Of a stretch of 64,000 nt of DNA, positions 33,658-41,569 are shown piece by piece. The translations under genes were made by a program, and so were the position numbers. The notes under the pieces were generated by a model. That model ran no database searches. It had not been told where the DNA came from and was given only the letters and a program-made list of their open reading frames with translations. Numbering within the stretch: the first letter of the stretch is position 1; the number at the start of each line of letters is the position of its first letter. This DNA comes from Sphingomonadales bacterium (GTDB taxonomy: Bacteria; Pseudomonadota; Alphaproteobacteria; Sphingomonadales; Sphingomonadaceae), in assembly GCA_016720115.1 (NCBI GenBank), contig JADJXT010000001.1:248001-312000 (forward strand), read 5' to 3'.

Positions 33658-34301
33658 GCCGCCCCTTGCTGATTTCCGATTGCGACGAAGTGCTGCTGCA
33701 CATGGTCGTGCCCTTCCGCGACTGGCTCGATGAGGCGCATCATATCCATTTTGATCTGGTCCATGGCGACTGGGGCGAGGCGCTGCGCCACAAGCATGAT
33801 GGCACACAGGTCGAACGCGGCCATGTATGGAACCTGTTGAACGGTTTTTTCCTGACCGAGATGCACCGGCAACAACCCATTGATGGTGCGGTTGCGGCCA
33901 TCAACCGGATGGCGGAACATGCCGATATCGTCATCCTCACCAATTTGATGGACCAGCACAATGCAGCGCGTGTCGAGCAATTGCGCGCGGTAGGCATCGA
34001 CGCACCGGTGTACACCAACCAGGGCGGCAAGGGTGAGGCGCTGGCGCGGATTGTCGAAAGCTATAATCCCAGCGTCGCGGTGTTCGTCGATGATCTTGAT
34101 CACCAGCATGAATCGGTTGCCGAAACCTTGCCTCACGTCTGGCGGCTGCAATTTGTCGGAGAGCCCATATTGTGGCCGCGCGTCAAGGCGTCGCCATCGG
34201 CGCATGCCCGCATCGACCTCTGGCAAGAGGCCGAAGAGTGGATTACCGAAAAGCTCCTGACCGGCAGCCCCGCCCCCATAAGCCAGAAAGAACCTGTATG
34301 A
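33654..34301 (+). CDS. HAD-like hydrolase
   Basis: A 215-aa protein with a degenerate HAD motif I (LLISDCDEVLLHM, nucleophile Asp followed by Cys-Asp), motif II in DIVILTNLMDQH (Thr) and an acidic motif IV in VAVFVDDLDHQHESV. A cap-like insertion containing many His and Trp residues lies between motifs I and II. A phosphatase role is likely but the substrate is unknown. It is coupled by ATGA overlaps to DUF3572 before it and to the RidA gene after it. Confidence 0.8.
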   Translation: MSRPLLISDCDEVLLHMVVPFRDWLDEAHHIHFDLVHGDWGEALRHKHDGTQVERGHVWNLLNGFFLTEMHRQQPIDGAVAAINRMAEHADIVILTNLMDQHNAARVEQLRAVGIDAPVYTNQGGKGEALARIVESYNPSVAVFVDDLDHQHESVAETLPHVWRLQFVGEPILWPRVKASPSAHARIDLWQEAEEWITEKLLTGSPAPISQKEPV

Positions 34302-34753
34302 TCGAAGCCCGCCTTGCCGAACTTGGCATCACCCTTCCCGAACCTGCCGCGCCCGTTGCTGCCTATGTTCCAACGGTTGAAGCCGGCGGCTTGCTCTACA
34401 TTTCCGGTCAGGTGTCGTTCGTTGATGGCAAGCTGATGACGGGCAAAGTGGGCGATACGCGCAGCGAAGAAGAAGGCGTTCTCGCCGCACAGGGTTGCGG
34501 GCTGATGCTCATCGCCCAGATGAAAAAGGCGCTGGGTTCGCTTGACCGGGTTGAACGGATCGTCAAACTTGGTGCTTTCGTTGCTTCCACCCCTGAATTC
34601 AGCGGCCAGCCCAAGGTTGCAAATGGCGCATCAGATCTGATGGAGGCGGTGTTTGGCGACGCGGGTAAGCATGCGCGCAGTGCTGTGGGTGTGCCCGTCC
34701 TGCCGCTCGATTCGACTGTCGAAATTGATGCCATCATAAAGGTTCGCAGCTGA
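34298..34753 (+). CDS. RidA-family protein (YjgF/endoribonuclease L-PSP type)
   Basis: A 151-aa protein of the RidA superfamily: GGLLYISGQVSFVDGK, AAQGCGLMLIAQMKKALGSLDRVERIVKLGAFVASTPEF and the C-terminal AVGVPVLPLDSTVEIDAI. The family includes imine/enamine deaminases that remove 2-aminoacrylate; the Arg that binds the carboxylate in true RidA is not in its canonical place, so this may be another subgroup. The start ATG 34298 overlaps the HAD gene stop. Confidence 0.86.
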   Translation: MIEARLAELGITLPEPAAPVAAYVPTVEAGGLLYISGQVSFVDGKLMTGKVGDTRSEEEGVLAAQGCGLMLIAQMKKALGSLDRVERIVKLGAFVASTPEFSGQPKVANGASDLMEAVFGDAGKHARSAVGVPVLPLDSTVEIDAIIKVRS

Positions 34754-34763
34754 GGTTCGAACA

Positions 34764-34865
34764 ATGCGTAAAATCGTTGGGGTCGTTGGTGCGTTGGGTG
34801 AGCTTGGAAACATGTCACCCAACGCACCAACGACCCCCGCGAACTCGGTTGATGTAACGGCCTAA
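34764..34865 (+). CDS. Possible 33-aa leader peptide spanning a long inverted repeat
   Basis: ATG 34764 opens 33 codons ending in TAA at 34863-34865, two bases before the GNAT-gene start. The peptide begins MRKIVGVVGALGELG, then NMSPNAPTTPANSV. The frame lies across the long palindrome (34779-34837), so ribosomes translating it would melt or cover the hairpin. This arrangement could be a leader-peptide control, but there is no run of one amino acid, and the frame may be chance. Confidence 0.3.
   Translation: MRKIVGVVGALGELGNMSPNAPTTPANSVDVTA
34779..34837. repeat. Perfect 23-bp inverted repeat with 13-base loop
   Basis: Positions 34779-34801 (starting GGGGTCGTTGGTGC) are the exact reverse complement of 34815-34837. 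The loop is GCTTGGAAACATG. The arms have the internal repeats GTTGG/GTTGG. No T-run follows, so it is not a standard terminator. It lies between ridA and the GNAT gene and could be an mRNA hairpin, a protein-binding site or the remnant of a small mobile palindrome. Confidence 0.9.
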
Positions 34866-34867
34866 CG

Positions 34868-36016
34868 ATGGATGACGACAACGGTTCGAGCTCTGTTACT
34901 GCCCAGATTGCCGAAGGCGTATCCGCACTCGATGCGTCGCAATGGGATGCGCTGAACACAAGCGCCAACCCCTTTGTCAGCCATGCCTTCCTCGCCGCGC
35001 TTGAGGAATCGGGCAGCGTTGGGCCGGGAACCGGCTGGTCGCCGACCCCAATCACAATTCGGGATGCAGCCGGCGCGATTTCAGGCGCGCTACCGGCCTA
35101 TCTGAAATCGCACAGTCAGGGCGAATATGTCTTCGATCATGCCTGGGCCGAGGCCTATGAACGCGCGGGTGGGCGCTATTATCCGAAGCTGCAGATCGCC
35201 GCGCCCTTTTCGCCAGTGCCGGGCCCACGCCTTTTGGCCAAAGATGATGAAACCGCCCTCAAACTTCTTCGCGCGGCGGAAAGCGTGGTGCTGCAAAACG
35301 GCCTGTCGTCGGCGCATGCAACCTTTGTTGACGACAAGCAGCTCGATCTGCTTCGCAAGGCGGGCTGGCTGATCCGTTCGGGCACGCAATTTCATTGGGC
35401 CAATGATGGCTATTCCAGTTTTGATGATTTTCTCGGCACGCTCGCCTCGCGCAAGCGGCGCGCCATCCGGAAAGAGCGGGCTGCCGCGCAATCTGCGGTC
35501 GACATCGAAATTCTGCGCGGCGACCAGATCCTGCCCGAACATTGGGATATTTTCTGGCTTTTCTATCAGGATACCGGCGCGCGCAAATGGGGGCGCCCCT
35601 ATCTGACGCGCGGCTTTTTCGATCTGGTTGCCAAAAGCATGGCCGACAGCATCGTCCTGTTCCTTTCACATCGGGGCGGCCAGCCGGTGGCGGGCGCGCT
35701 CAACCTGCTGGGGCCCGATTGCCTCTATGGCCGCTATTGGGGGTGTGTCGAAGACATCCCCTTCCTGCATTTCGAGCTCTGCTATTATCAGGCAATCGAT
35801 TTCGCGATTGAACATGGGCTGGCGCGGGTTGAGGCCGGAGCGCAAGGCGAGCACAAGCTGGCGCGCGGCTATCTGCCAGTGACGACATGGTCGGCGCACT
35901 ATATCGCCGACCCCGGTTTTCGTGAGGCGGTCGGTGATTACCTCATCCGCGAACGCCGGGCGGTCGAGCGCGAGCAGGAATTTCTGGGCGAGCTGGGGCC
36001 GTTCAAACGCGGCTAA
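34868..36016 (+). CDS. GNAT-superfamily acyltransferase (DUF482 / FemAB-like)
   Basis: A 382-aa protein with NPFVSHAFLAALEESGS, the HTAxF-like HATFVDD block, SRKRRAIRKER, YQDTGARKWGRPYLTR and GRYWGC......FELCYYQAIDFAIEHGL. The pattern is that of DUF482, a GNAT relative often annotated as peptidoglycan biosynthesis protein, present in most alphaproteobacteria. The acyl acceptor is not known. It starts 31 bases after the long inverted repeat and ends convergent with, and overlapping by four bases, the amidohydrolase gene. Confidence 0.85.
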   Translation: MDDDNGSSSVTAQIAEGVSALDASQWDALNTSANPFVSHAFLAALEESGSVGPGTGWSPTPITIRDAAGAISGALPAYLKSHSQGEYVFDHAWAEAYERAGGRYYPKLQIAAPFSPVPGPRLLAKDDETALKLLRAAESVVLQNGLSSAHATFVDDKQLDLLRKAGWLIRSGTQFHWANDGYSSFDDFLGTLASRKRRAIRKERAAAQSAVDIEILRGDQILPEHWDIFWLFYQDTGARKWGRPYLTRGFFDLVAKSMADSIVLFLSHRGGQPVAGALNLLGPDCLYGRYWGCVEDIPFLHFELCYYQAIDFAIEHGLARVEAGAQGEHKLARGYLPVTTWSAHYIADPGFREAVGDYLIRERRAVEREQEFLGELGPFKRG

Positions 36017-37299
36017 CGGATAAGCTCGCCGCCTTTCATCACATGGTCGATGGCCTCCAGCGCGCTGATATCTGACAGCGGATCGGCCTTCACCGCCACC
36101 AGATCGGCAAAGCGACCGGGCGCGATACTGCCCAGTTCCTGTTCCCTGCCCAGCAGTTCGGCGGCGCGGATGGTGGCGGACTGGATCGCCTGCATCGGCG
36201 TCATCCCGTAGCGCACCATATATTTGAACTGCCGTGCGTTCAGCCCGTGCGGATAGACCCCGCTGTCGGTGCCATAGGCCAGCTTGACACCCATCTTTAC
36301 CGCCCGGGCAAAACCTTGCCGCTGCGCATCGGTGGTTTCGCGGTTCTTGCGCAGATATTCTTCGGGCCAGCGCTCTTTGGTGCCGATATCGTCGATATAG
36401 TCGCCATTGTAGATGTCCATCACCAGCCAGGTGTCGTTGGCTTTTGCCAGTTTCAGCGCCGCATCGTCGATCAGGCTGGCATGTTCGATGGAGCGCACCC
36501 CGGCGGCAATCGCGTTCTTGATACCCTGCGCGCCGTGTGCATGGGCGGTCACATAGACGCCGCGTTTGGCCGCCAAATCGACGACCGCCTTCATTTCCTC
36601 GACACTCAATTCGGGTTCGCCCGGCTCGGTGCCGATGGCGAGCACGGCGCCGGTGGCGATCAGTTTCAGGAAATCCGCACCTTCATCGATCAGAAAGTCG
36701 GCATTGGCCGCCGCCTGTTCAGGACCGACCGAAACGCCGTAGCGCATATCCTCTGGCAGCTTTTCATTATCGACCACGCCGTTCAATTCACCGCCGCCGC
36801 CCGGTTTGGTGATATAGGCTCCCGCGACAAACATCCGCGGGCCCGGCACGCGGCCAAGGTTGATTGCATCCTTCAGCGCGACATCGGTCAACCCGCGATA
36901 GGTGCCCACATCGCGCACCGTGGTGAATCCCGCCATCAGCGTGTCGCGCGCATTCTTCGCCCCGATCAGCGCGGTGGCAGCGGGCGAAGTTTTGAGCGGC
37001 AGGGCCAGGTCGGCGCTCTGCCCCGCATCGGCGAGGTGGGTATGCAGATCCATCAAGCCGGGAAGGACGGTGTAGGCCGACCAGTCGATGGTCGGGATGT
37101 TTTCAGGCTGCGCCCTGCAAGGCTCGACAGCAGCAATCTTCTCGCCCGCAATCGCGATGCAATGCCCGGTCAGCACCTTGCCACCGGCGACATCGACGAT
37201 GCGGCCAGCGATGACATATTGATCGACTGTGGGTGCGCTTTGTGCAGAAACTGGAGCTATGGCGGCGGTTACCAGCGCAAGCAAAGCAGGAAGGCGCAT
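36013..37299 (-). CDS. Secreted metal-dependent amidohydrolase (imidazolonepropionase/prolidase-like)
   Basis: A 428-aa protein with a signal peptide (near APVSAQSAP) and the amidohydrolase TIM-barrel: metal motif LMDLHTHLAD near residue 95, the carboxylated-Lys region, HAHGAQGIKNAI, SIEHASLIDD and the late Asp in YGTDSGVYPHGLN. C-terminal strand SIAPGRFADLVAV is family typical. Such enzymes hydrolyse Xaa-Pro dipeptides or N-acyl amides in the periplasm. Its first codon overlaps the last base of the popZ-like gene, so both may share a transcript. Confidence 0.87.
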   Translation of the reverse strand: MRLPALLALVTAAIAPVSAQSAPTVDQYVIAGRIVDVAGGKVLTGHCIAIAGEKIAAVEPCRAQPENIPTIDWSAYTVLPGLMDLHTHLADAGQSADLALPLKTSPAATALIGAKNARDTLMAGFTTVRDVGTYRGLTDVALKDAINLGRVPGPRMFVAGAYITKPGGGGELNGVVDNEKLPEDMRYGVSVGPEQAAANADFLIDEGADFLKLIATGAVLAIGTEPGEPELSVEEMKAVVDLAAKRGVYVTAHAHGAQGIKNAIAAGVRSIEHASLIDDAALKLAKANDTWLVMDIYNGDYIDDIGTKERWPEEYLRKNRETTDAQRQGFARAVKMGVKLAYGTDSGVYPHGLNARQFKYMVRYGMTPMQAIQSATIRAAELLGREQELGSIAPGRFADLVAVKADPLSDISALEAIDHVMKGGELIR

Positions 37300-37715
37300 C
37301 AGCCCTTCTTGGTGATGCGTTCGATTTCGCGCGCGACCATCGCCTCAACCAGTGCGGGCAGATTGGCGTCGAGCCATTCCTTGAGCATCGGCTTCATCAG
37401 TTCGCGGGTCAGCGCCTCTAGCGAGGTTTCGCCCGTGCGCACGATTTGCGGGGCCACGCCGGGCTCGGCGAGCGTCTGCAACACCGAAAAGCTCTGGCGC
37501 AGGCTTTGCGCCTTGCCGGTGTCGAGCAGCTCTTCCTCGCGCTCATCGCTCGCCGCTTCGGTCAGTTCGAGAACATCGTCCTCGGTTTCGTCATTGTGCG
37601 ATTCGCGGGCGGGGCGACGCGGGCTGACGGCGCGCGAGCGGTCTTCATCGGCAATGATCTTCTTGATCGAAGACAGGATTGCTTCCATCGATGGTTCGTT
37701 TCGATCGCCCGCCAT
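37299..37715 (-). CDS. popZ: PopZ-like DUF2497 polar organising protein
   Basis: A 138-aa acidic protein with the DUF2497 N-terminus (EPSMEAILSSIKKIIADE), a disordered Glu/Asp-rich middle and the C-terminal oligomerisation helices LMKPMLKEWLDANLPALVEAMVAREIERI. In Caulobacter PopZ assembles a polar matrix that tethers ParB-parS. I prefer ATG 37715 to ATG 37721 because GGGGCGG lies at ribosome-binding distance from it. It lies between TolC-type and amidohydrolase genes, all minus strand. Confidence 0.85.
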   Translation of the reverse strand: MAGDRNEPSMEAILSSIKKIIADEDRSRAVSPRRPARESHNDETEDDVLELTEAASDEREEELLDTGKAQSLRQSFSVLQTLAEPGVAPQIVRTGETSLEALTRELMKPMLKEWLDANLPALVEAMVAREIERITKKG

Positions 37716-37749
37716 AATCATCCGCCCCGTATCAGCCCCTCTGATTCCC

Positions 37750-39192
37750 TCAATATTTGGGAAGAGGCTCTATTTCTGCCTTTTGCGCAGGTGTGTCAAC
37801 CGTGCGGGTGGCCTTGGTGGTCGGGTCAGGCTGCGATGCCCAGTCGTTCCAGCTGTCTTTGACGGCATCATATTCCGCGACCGGATCGTAAAGCGGCCCG
37901 CCTTCAAGGCCCAGATCGCGCGCTTCGGCACGACCCATCGCGGCGAGCAGCGAGAAGCCGGCAACATAGGCGTTGCGACGCGCGGTGACGAGCTGCACCT
38001 TGCTGTTGAGCAGCTCCTGCTCGGCGTTCAATATGTCGAGAATCGTGCGGTTGCCGACGCTGTTCTCCGCGCGCGTGCCTTCAAGCGACAATTCGTTCGC
38101 CGATACCGCCCGTTCCGAAGCCGCGATCACATCCTGCGACGCTTTCCAGCTGGCATAAGCCGCGCGGGTTTGGGCGATCGCCTCGCGCTCGGCGGCGATT
38201 TCCTGCTCGATCGCCTGCCCCATGCGCGCCTGTGCCTGGCGGATTTGCGCAGCGGGCTGTCCACCCTGATAAAGCGGTAATGTCGCGCGAACGCCGACCT
38301 GTGCAGAGGTTGAGGTCTTGTCGAACGGGGCAAGTGCGCCCGGATCGATGCTGCCGAAATTGTTCGAATAACTGCCCGAACCAAAGCCCGCCACTTGCGG
38401 CAGACGGCTGGCCTCTGCGCCCTTGCGATCAAAGCGGGCGGCCTCGCGTAGTTCCTTCGATGCAATCAGGTCAGGATTGTTCTCCAGCGCCACCGAAACC
38501 GCCGAATCGGGCGAATCGGGCAGGTTGGGCAGTGGTGGCGGGGCCTCCAAATTCCCGGGCGCCTTGCCGACAAGCTGGATATAGATTTCTTTCGAACGAA
38601 TGAGGTTCGCGCGTGCCGCCTCCATGCTGCTCGTCGCCAGCGCAAGTCGGGCTTCCGATTGGGCCACATCGGTGCGGGTCAGGTCGCCGATTTCAAACCG
38701 GTCGCGCGTGGCTTCCAGATTGACCTGCAGCACGCCCACCTGTGCGCGGTTGAGGTCGACAATCGCCTCGTCGCGGATCACATCCATATAGGCGCCGACA
38801 ACGGCGGAGAAAATCGCGCTCTCGGTCGCTCGCAATCCGGCGATGCCTGCCTCAACCCGGTTTTCCGCTGCGCGCACGGCATTTTTCACTGCGCCGCCCA
38901 GGTAAAGTGGCACAGTTACGTCGGCCTGTCCGCTCAGCACCCGATCGGGGGTGAAGTTGGTGCCATTGGAACGGGGAAACAATTCGGTGTAGGTCGCGCT
39001 GCCCAGCACATCGGGGCGGCCACTGGCCTTGGCGATCGGAACCGCCTCGTTCACCGCCTTCTGGCCTTCGCGCGCGCCCGTCAGCGTCGGGTTGGTCTGA
39101 TAGGTTTCCGCCAGCGCATCGCGCAACGTATCCGCCATCGCCGGAGCGCCAAGCGCCAGCGCAGCGCCCGTCGCCAGCACAAACGACCGCAT
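37750..39192 (-). CDS. tolC: TolC-family outer membrane channel
   Basis: A 480-aa protein with a signal peptide ending near APAMA/DTLRDAL and two tandem OEP repeats: TYQTNPTLTGAR ... DVTVPLYLGGAVKN and NPDLIASKELREAARFD ... RATLPLYQGGQPAAQI. Long heptad helices follow each. TolC channels serve type I secretion and RND efflux. An alternative TTG start at 39213 overlaps the methyltransferase stop as TTGA and would add seven residues. The C-terminal 60 residues are an extra polar tail. Confidence 0.9.
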   Translation of the reverse strand: MRSFVLATGAALALGAPAMADTLRDALAETYQTNPTLTGAREGQKAVNEAVPIAKASGRPDVLGSATYTELFPRSNGTNFTPDRVLSGQADVTVPLYLGGAVKNAVRAAENRVEAGIAGLRATESAIFSAVVGAYMDVIRDEAIVDLNRAQVGVLQVNLEATRDRFEIGDLTRTDVAQSEARLALATSSMEAARANLIRSKEIYIQLVGKAPGNLEAPPPLPNLPDSPDSAVSVALENNPDLIASKELREAARFDRKGAEASRLPQVAGFGSGSYSNNFGSIDPGALAPFDKTSTSAQVGVRATLPLYQGGQPAAQIRQAQARMGQAIEQEIAAEREAIAQTRAAYASWKASQDVIAASERAVSANELSLEGTRAENSVGNRTILDILNAEQELLNSKVQLVTARRNAYVAGFSLLAAMGRAEARDLGLEGGPLYDPVAEYDAVKDSWNDWASQPDPTTKATRTVDTPAQKAEIEPLPKY

Positions 39193-39209
39193 TGTCCGTG
39201 CCGAACCGC

Positions 39210-39854
39210 TCAAAACACGAATTCCCGCGCGCGTTCAAAGCCGGGAAGCGGGGCTATTTCGATGTCGGCAAAAGCGCGCATCGATATGTGGCCGCCATAT
39301 TTCGTGCCGATTGCCAACCGCCGTACCGGCCCTTCGGTGATCCCCGTGACAATCCGGCCGCGTTCAGAAAGCTGCTCTTCGATCGCAGCAGGCAGTTGCT
39401 CGATTGCACCGTCGATGATGATCAGGCTGTATGGCGCTTCTTTCTTCGTACCCTTGCTGAGTTCACCCTCGACAATATCCAGTCCGGCAACATTGTCGCG
39501 CGATGCAGTTGCGAGCGCGGAGTCGGATTCAAGCGCGACCAGCTTTTTGACCCGGCCGGTCAGCAGCGCCGCCATATAGCCGGTGCCTGCTCCCACCAGC
39601 AGCACAATGTCGTTCCCCGAAATTTCGGCAGCCTGCAACATCTCTGCAGTTGCCAGCGGCGGGTTGAGCATGCGGCCATTGCCAAGCGGGACCGCACGGT
39701 CAAGATAGGCAAAGGCCGCCTTTTCCGCAGGCAGGAACCTTTCACGCGGCAACTCGCCCATCGCTTTCACGATCCATGCCTCGGTGATGCCGTTTGTTCT
39801 CAGCTGGCTGTCGATCATGTGCCGACGGGTGGTTTCCGATTGCGCTGACTGCAT
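39210..39854 (-). CDS. Protein-L-isoaspartate O-methyltransferase-like protein
   Basis: A 214-aa methyltransferase of the PCMT family: MIDSQLRTNGITEAWIVKAM, PRERFLP, the SAM motif VLLVGAGTGYMAALL and IIDGAIEQLP. Usual PCMT has EIGTGSGYQTA; here it is VGAGTGYMA, typical of the alphaproteobacterial subgroup next to tolC. True repair activity is not certain. ATG 39854 avoids a 23-residue unlikely extension. It precedes the TolC gene with a four-base overlap if TTG is used there. Confidence 0.87.
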   Translation of the reverse strand: MQSAQSETTRRHMIDSQLRTNGITEAWIVKAMGELPRERFLPAEKAAFAYLDRAVPLGNGRMLNPPLATAEMLQAAEISGNDIVLLVGAGTGYMAALLTGRVKKLVALESDSALATASRDNVAGLDIVEGELSKGTKKEAPYSLIIIDGAIEQLPAAIEEQLSERGRIVTGITEGPVRRLAIGTKYGGHISMRAFADIEIAPLPGFERAREFVF

Positions 39855-40123
39855 AAGACCTTCCGCTGCCGCTATATTCTGGTTCAAAATGTTTCTGGCA
39901 TAACTGTATTGTCGATACAACACAGCTTTTCGAATCCCTTCTAGTCAGCGCACGCGCAAAGTCCAAGCCGCTTTCGGACAAACGGTCGAATTTGCCATGC
40001 AAACGCCTTTGCTTTGTTCCCCGCCTGTTGCCAAATGGTCGCGAATCCGGATTGCAAAGCGCAATCTCACCCGCTAGGGACGCGCTCCTGCACCACATGT
40101 GACGCTTTTTTGTCGCAGCGCGA

Positions 40124-40197
40124 GGCCCGATGGCGGAGTGGTGACGCAGAGGACTGCAAATCCTTGCACGCCGGTTCGATTCCGGCTCGGGCCTCCA
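40124..40197 (+). tRNA. tRNA-Cys (anticodon GCA)
   Basis: A 74-base tRNA with CCA. Acceptor GGCCCGA pairs with TCGGGCC, D arm GGCGGAGTGGTGACGC, anticodon loop ACTGCAAAT giving GCA, and T arm GCCGG-TTCGATT-CCGGC. Its last 16 bases form the attL site of the element to the right, and integration has kept the tRNA intact. Confidence 0.96.
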
Positions 40198-40198
40198 A
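40182..40198 (+). repeat. attL of the capsid-encoding element (3' end of tRNA-Cys)
   Basis: CCGGCTCGGGCCTCCAA at 40182-40198 is repeated exactly at 48493-48509. The integrase gene ends 31 bases inside this site, the common position for tyrosine-recombinase elements that use tRNA 3' ends. Confidence 0.9.
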
Positions 40199-40229
40199 TC
40201 CTTCACTTTTTGTAAGTGAAATCATAGCA

Positions 40230-41375
40230 TTACCCTTCATTCGCGTCTAACCTTGGGACTGGGTTAGACATTTCCCATTCCACAAGGCGCTTTATTGCAC
40301 CATCGGCGAGCCGTTCCTGATTGGCCGCTTCGGTGTATCGTGCGACCTCATCATCTTTGGAATGGCCGCTTACCGACTTCATTGTTTTGTTGGGCATTTC
40401 CAACTCGGCCATGCGCCGCATTGTGGCTTTGCGCAGCCCATGCGCGGTGCATTGGGGCAAGCCCGCCGCATCGCATTGCTCACGAAACCAACCGCCAAAA
40501 CCTTTGATCGAGAAAGGCCGTCCCCATTCGGTAATCAGGAAGCACAAAGCATCGGAAGCGGGCATGGCCTCGATCGCAGCGGCAAGCGGCGGTGCGATGG
40601 GCAGCGTCAGCAGCTTCCCCGTTTTGGATTGCCGGATTGCGAACTTGCCGTTGCGGACATGCTGGCGGCCAAGGTGAATGGCATCGACCTTGCGCTGGTC
40701 GGTCCAGAGCATCAATTCCATTGCAAGACGCTGCTTGCTGCCAAGCGGCCAATGTGACCGATATTTGGTAATGTCCTCTTCGGTCCAGGTGTAAAAGCCG
40801 GTCGATCGTTCGTTCGGTGAAACCTTCACGGGCTGCGAGTCGTCAACCGGATTGACGTTGATCCACCCTAATTTGCGCGCAAAGGTGAAGAAACGGCGCA
40901 ACTCTTTTCGCAGCTTGCGCGCCGCTTCCACACCGCCAACCTTGCGGCCTTTGGCGTCCACACCCTTCACGCGCGCTTTGGCGACGATGGCGTCGATATG
41001 CTCGAACCTGATGCCTTTGACAGGCCGCTCGTCCCTGCCCTCGGCAAAGCGTTCCAAGATGTTGCGCACCTTGATTTGAGTGACGGCACTCGGGCCTAGC
41101 CGCTCCGGCACGGCAACGTAGCGCCGCAACAGGTCGCCAATGCTACCTGGTGTGCATCGCGCTGCCCTGGCGGTCTCAACCGCTTCCGCGATGGCCTCGG
41201 CGCTGTTGAAGCGATGATATTCCTCTCGGAATGCTTCGGTGCCCAGCGGCGCGGTGAAATATTGTGAGGGATAGCCTTTGCGTCGAAAGCGCAAGCGTTC
41301 CTTGCCGTGCCGATCTTTGAAGCGCGACACGTATTCGGGCAGGAAGCGATTGGATTTCGACCGGCGCTTGTTCAT
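40230..41375 (-). CDS. int: Tyrosine recombinase / integrase
   Basis: A 381-aa protein. The C-terminal catalytic domain has Arg in LWTDQRKVDAIHL, the HxxR in TAHGLRKATMRRM, His in VSGHSKDDEVARY and the nucleophile Tyr in the same segment. An N-terminal Arm-type DNA-binding part (FRRKGYPSQYFTAPLG) and a core-binding SAM-like domain precede it. It should catalyse recombination at the tRNA-Cys site. Two GGTTAGAC boxes lie inside its 3' end. Its start overlaps the 65-aa gene by ATGA. Confidence 0.93.
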   Translation of the reverse strand: MNKRRSKSNRFLPEYVSRFKDRHGKERLRFRRKGYPSQYFTAPLGTEAFREEYHRFNSAEAIAEAVETARAARCTPGSIGDLLRRYVAVPERLGPSAVTQIKVRNILERFAEGRDERPVKGIRFEHIDAIVAKARVKGVDAKGRKVGGVEAARKLRKELRRFFTFARKLGWINVNPVDDSQPVKVSPNERSTGFYTWTEEDITKYRSHWPLGSKQRLAMELMLWTDQRKVDAIHLGRQHVRNGKFAIRQSKTGKLLTLPIAPPLAAAIEAMPASDALCFLITEWGRPFSIKGFGGWFREQCDAAGLPQCTAHGLRKATMRRMAELEMPNKTMKSVSGHSKDDEVARYTEAANQERLADGAIKRLVEWEMSNPVPRLDANEG

Positions 41376-41569
41376 GGCATCAGCTCGTCATCCCAAGGGT
41401 TGCCGGTGGCATGGCTGGCAGGTGCGCTGTCATTCAGCATCACGATAATCGCGCCAGAAGGGTCGATCCTGTATCCGCTTGGTTTCAAGCCTGCCTTTTG
41501 CGCGGCGCGCAACGCCCGCGTCGCATCAGCCTGCTTGAAATTGGAACGGCGGGAAGCTGTCTGCGTCAT
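41372..41569 (-). CDS. Hypothetical 65-aa element protein
   Basis: A small basic-to-acidic protein (MTQTASRRSNFKQADATRAL at the N-terminus, NPWDDELMP at the end). The SNFKQADATRALRAAQKAG stretch is a likely helix, followed by a short beta segment IDPSGAIIVML. I do not recognise a family, but proteins of this type with an F(K/T)QAD(I/A)TRA(L/V)(R/K)A start occur beside integrases. ATGA overlaps on both sides couple it to portal and int. It may be a recombination-directionality or DNA-binding factor; that is inference. Confidence 0.7.
   Translation of the reverse strand: MTQTASRRSNFKQADATRALRAAQKAGLKPSGYRIDPSGAIIVMLNDSAPASHATGNPWDDELMP

Noticed and set aside
36247..38280. 677-codon open frame on the plus strand
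   Set aside because: Runs antisense through three well-supported genes (amidohydrolase, popZ-like, tolC).
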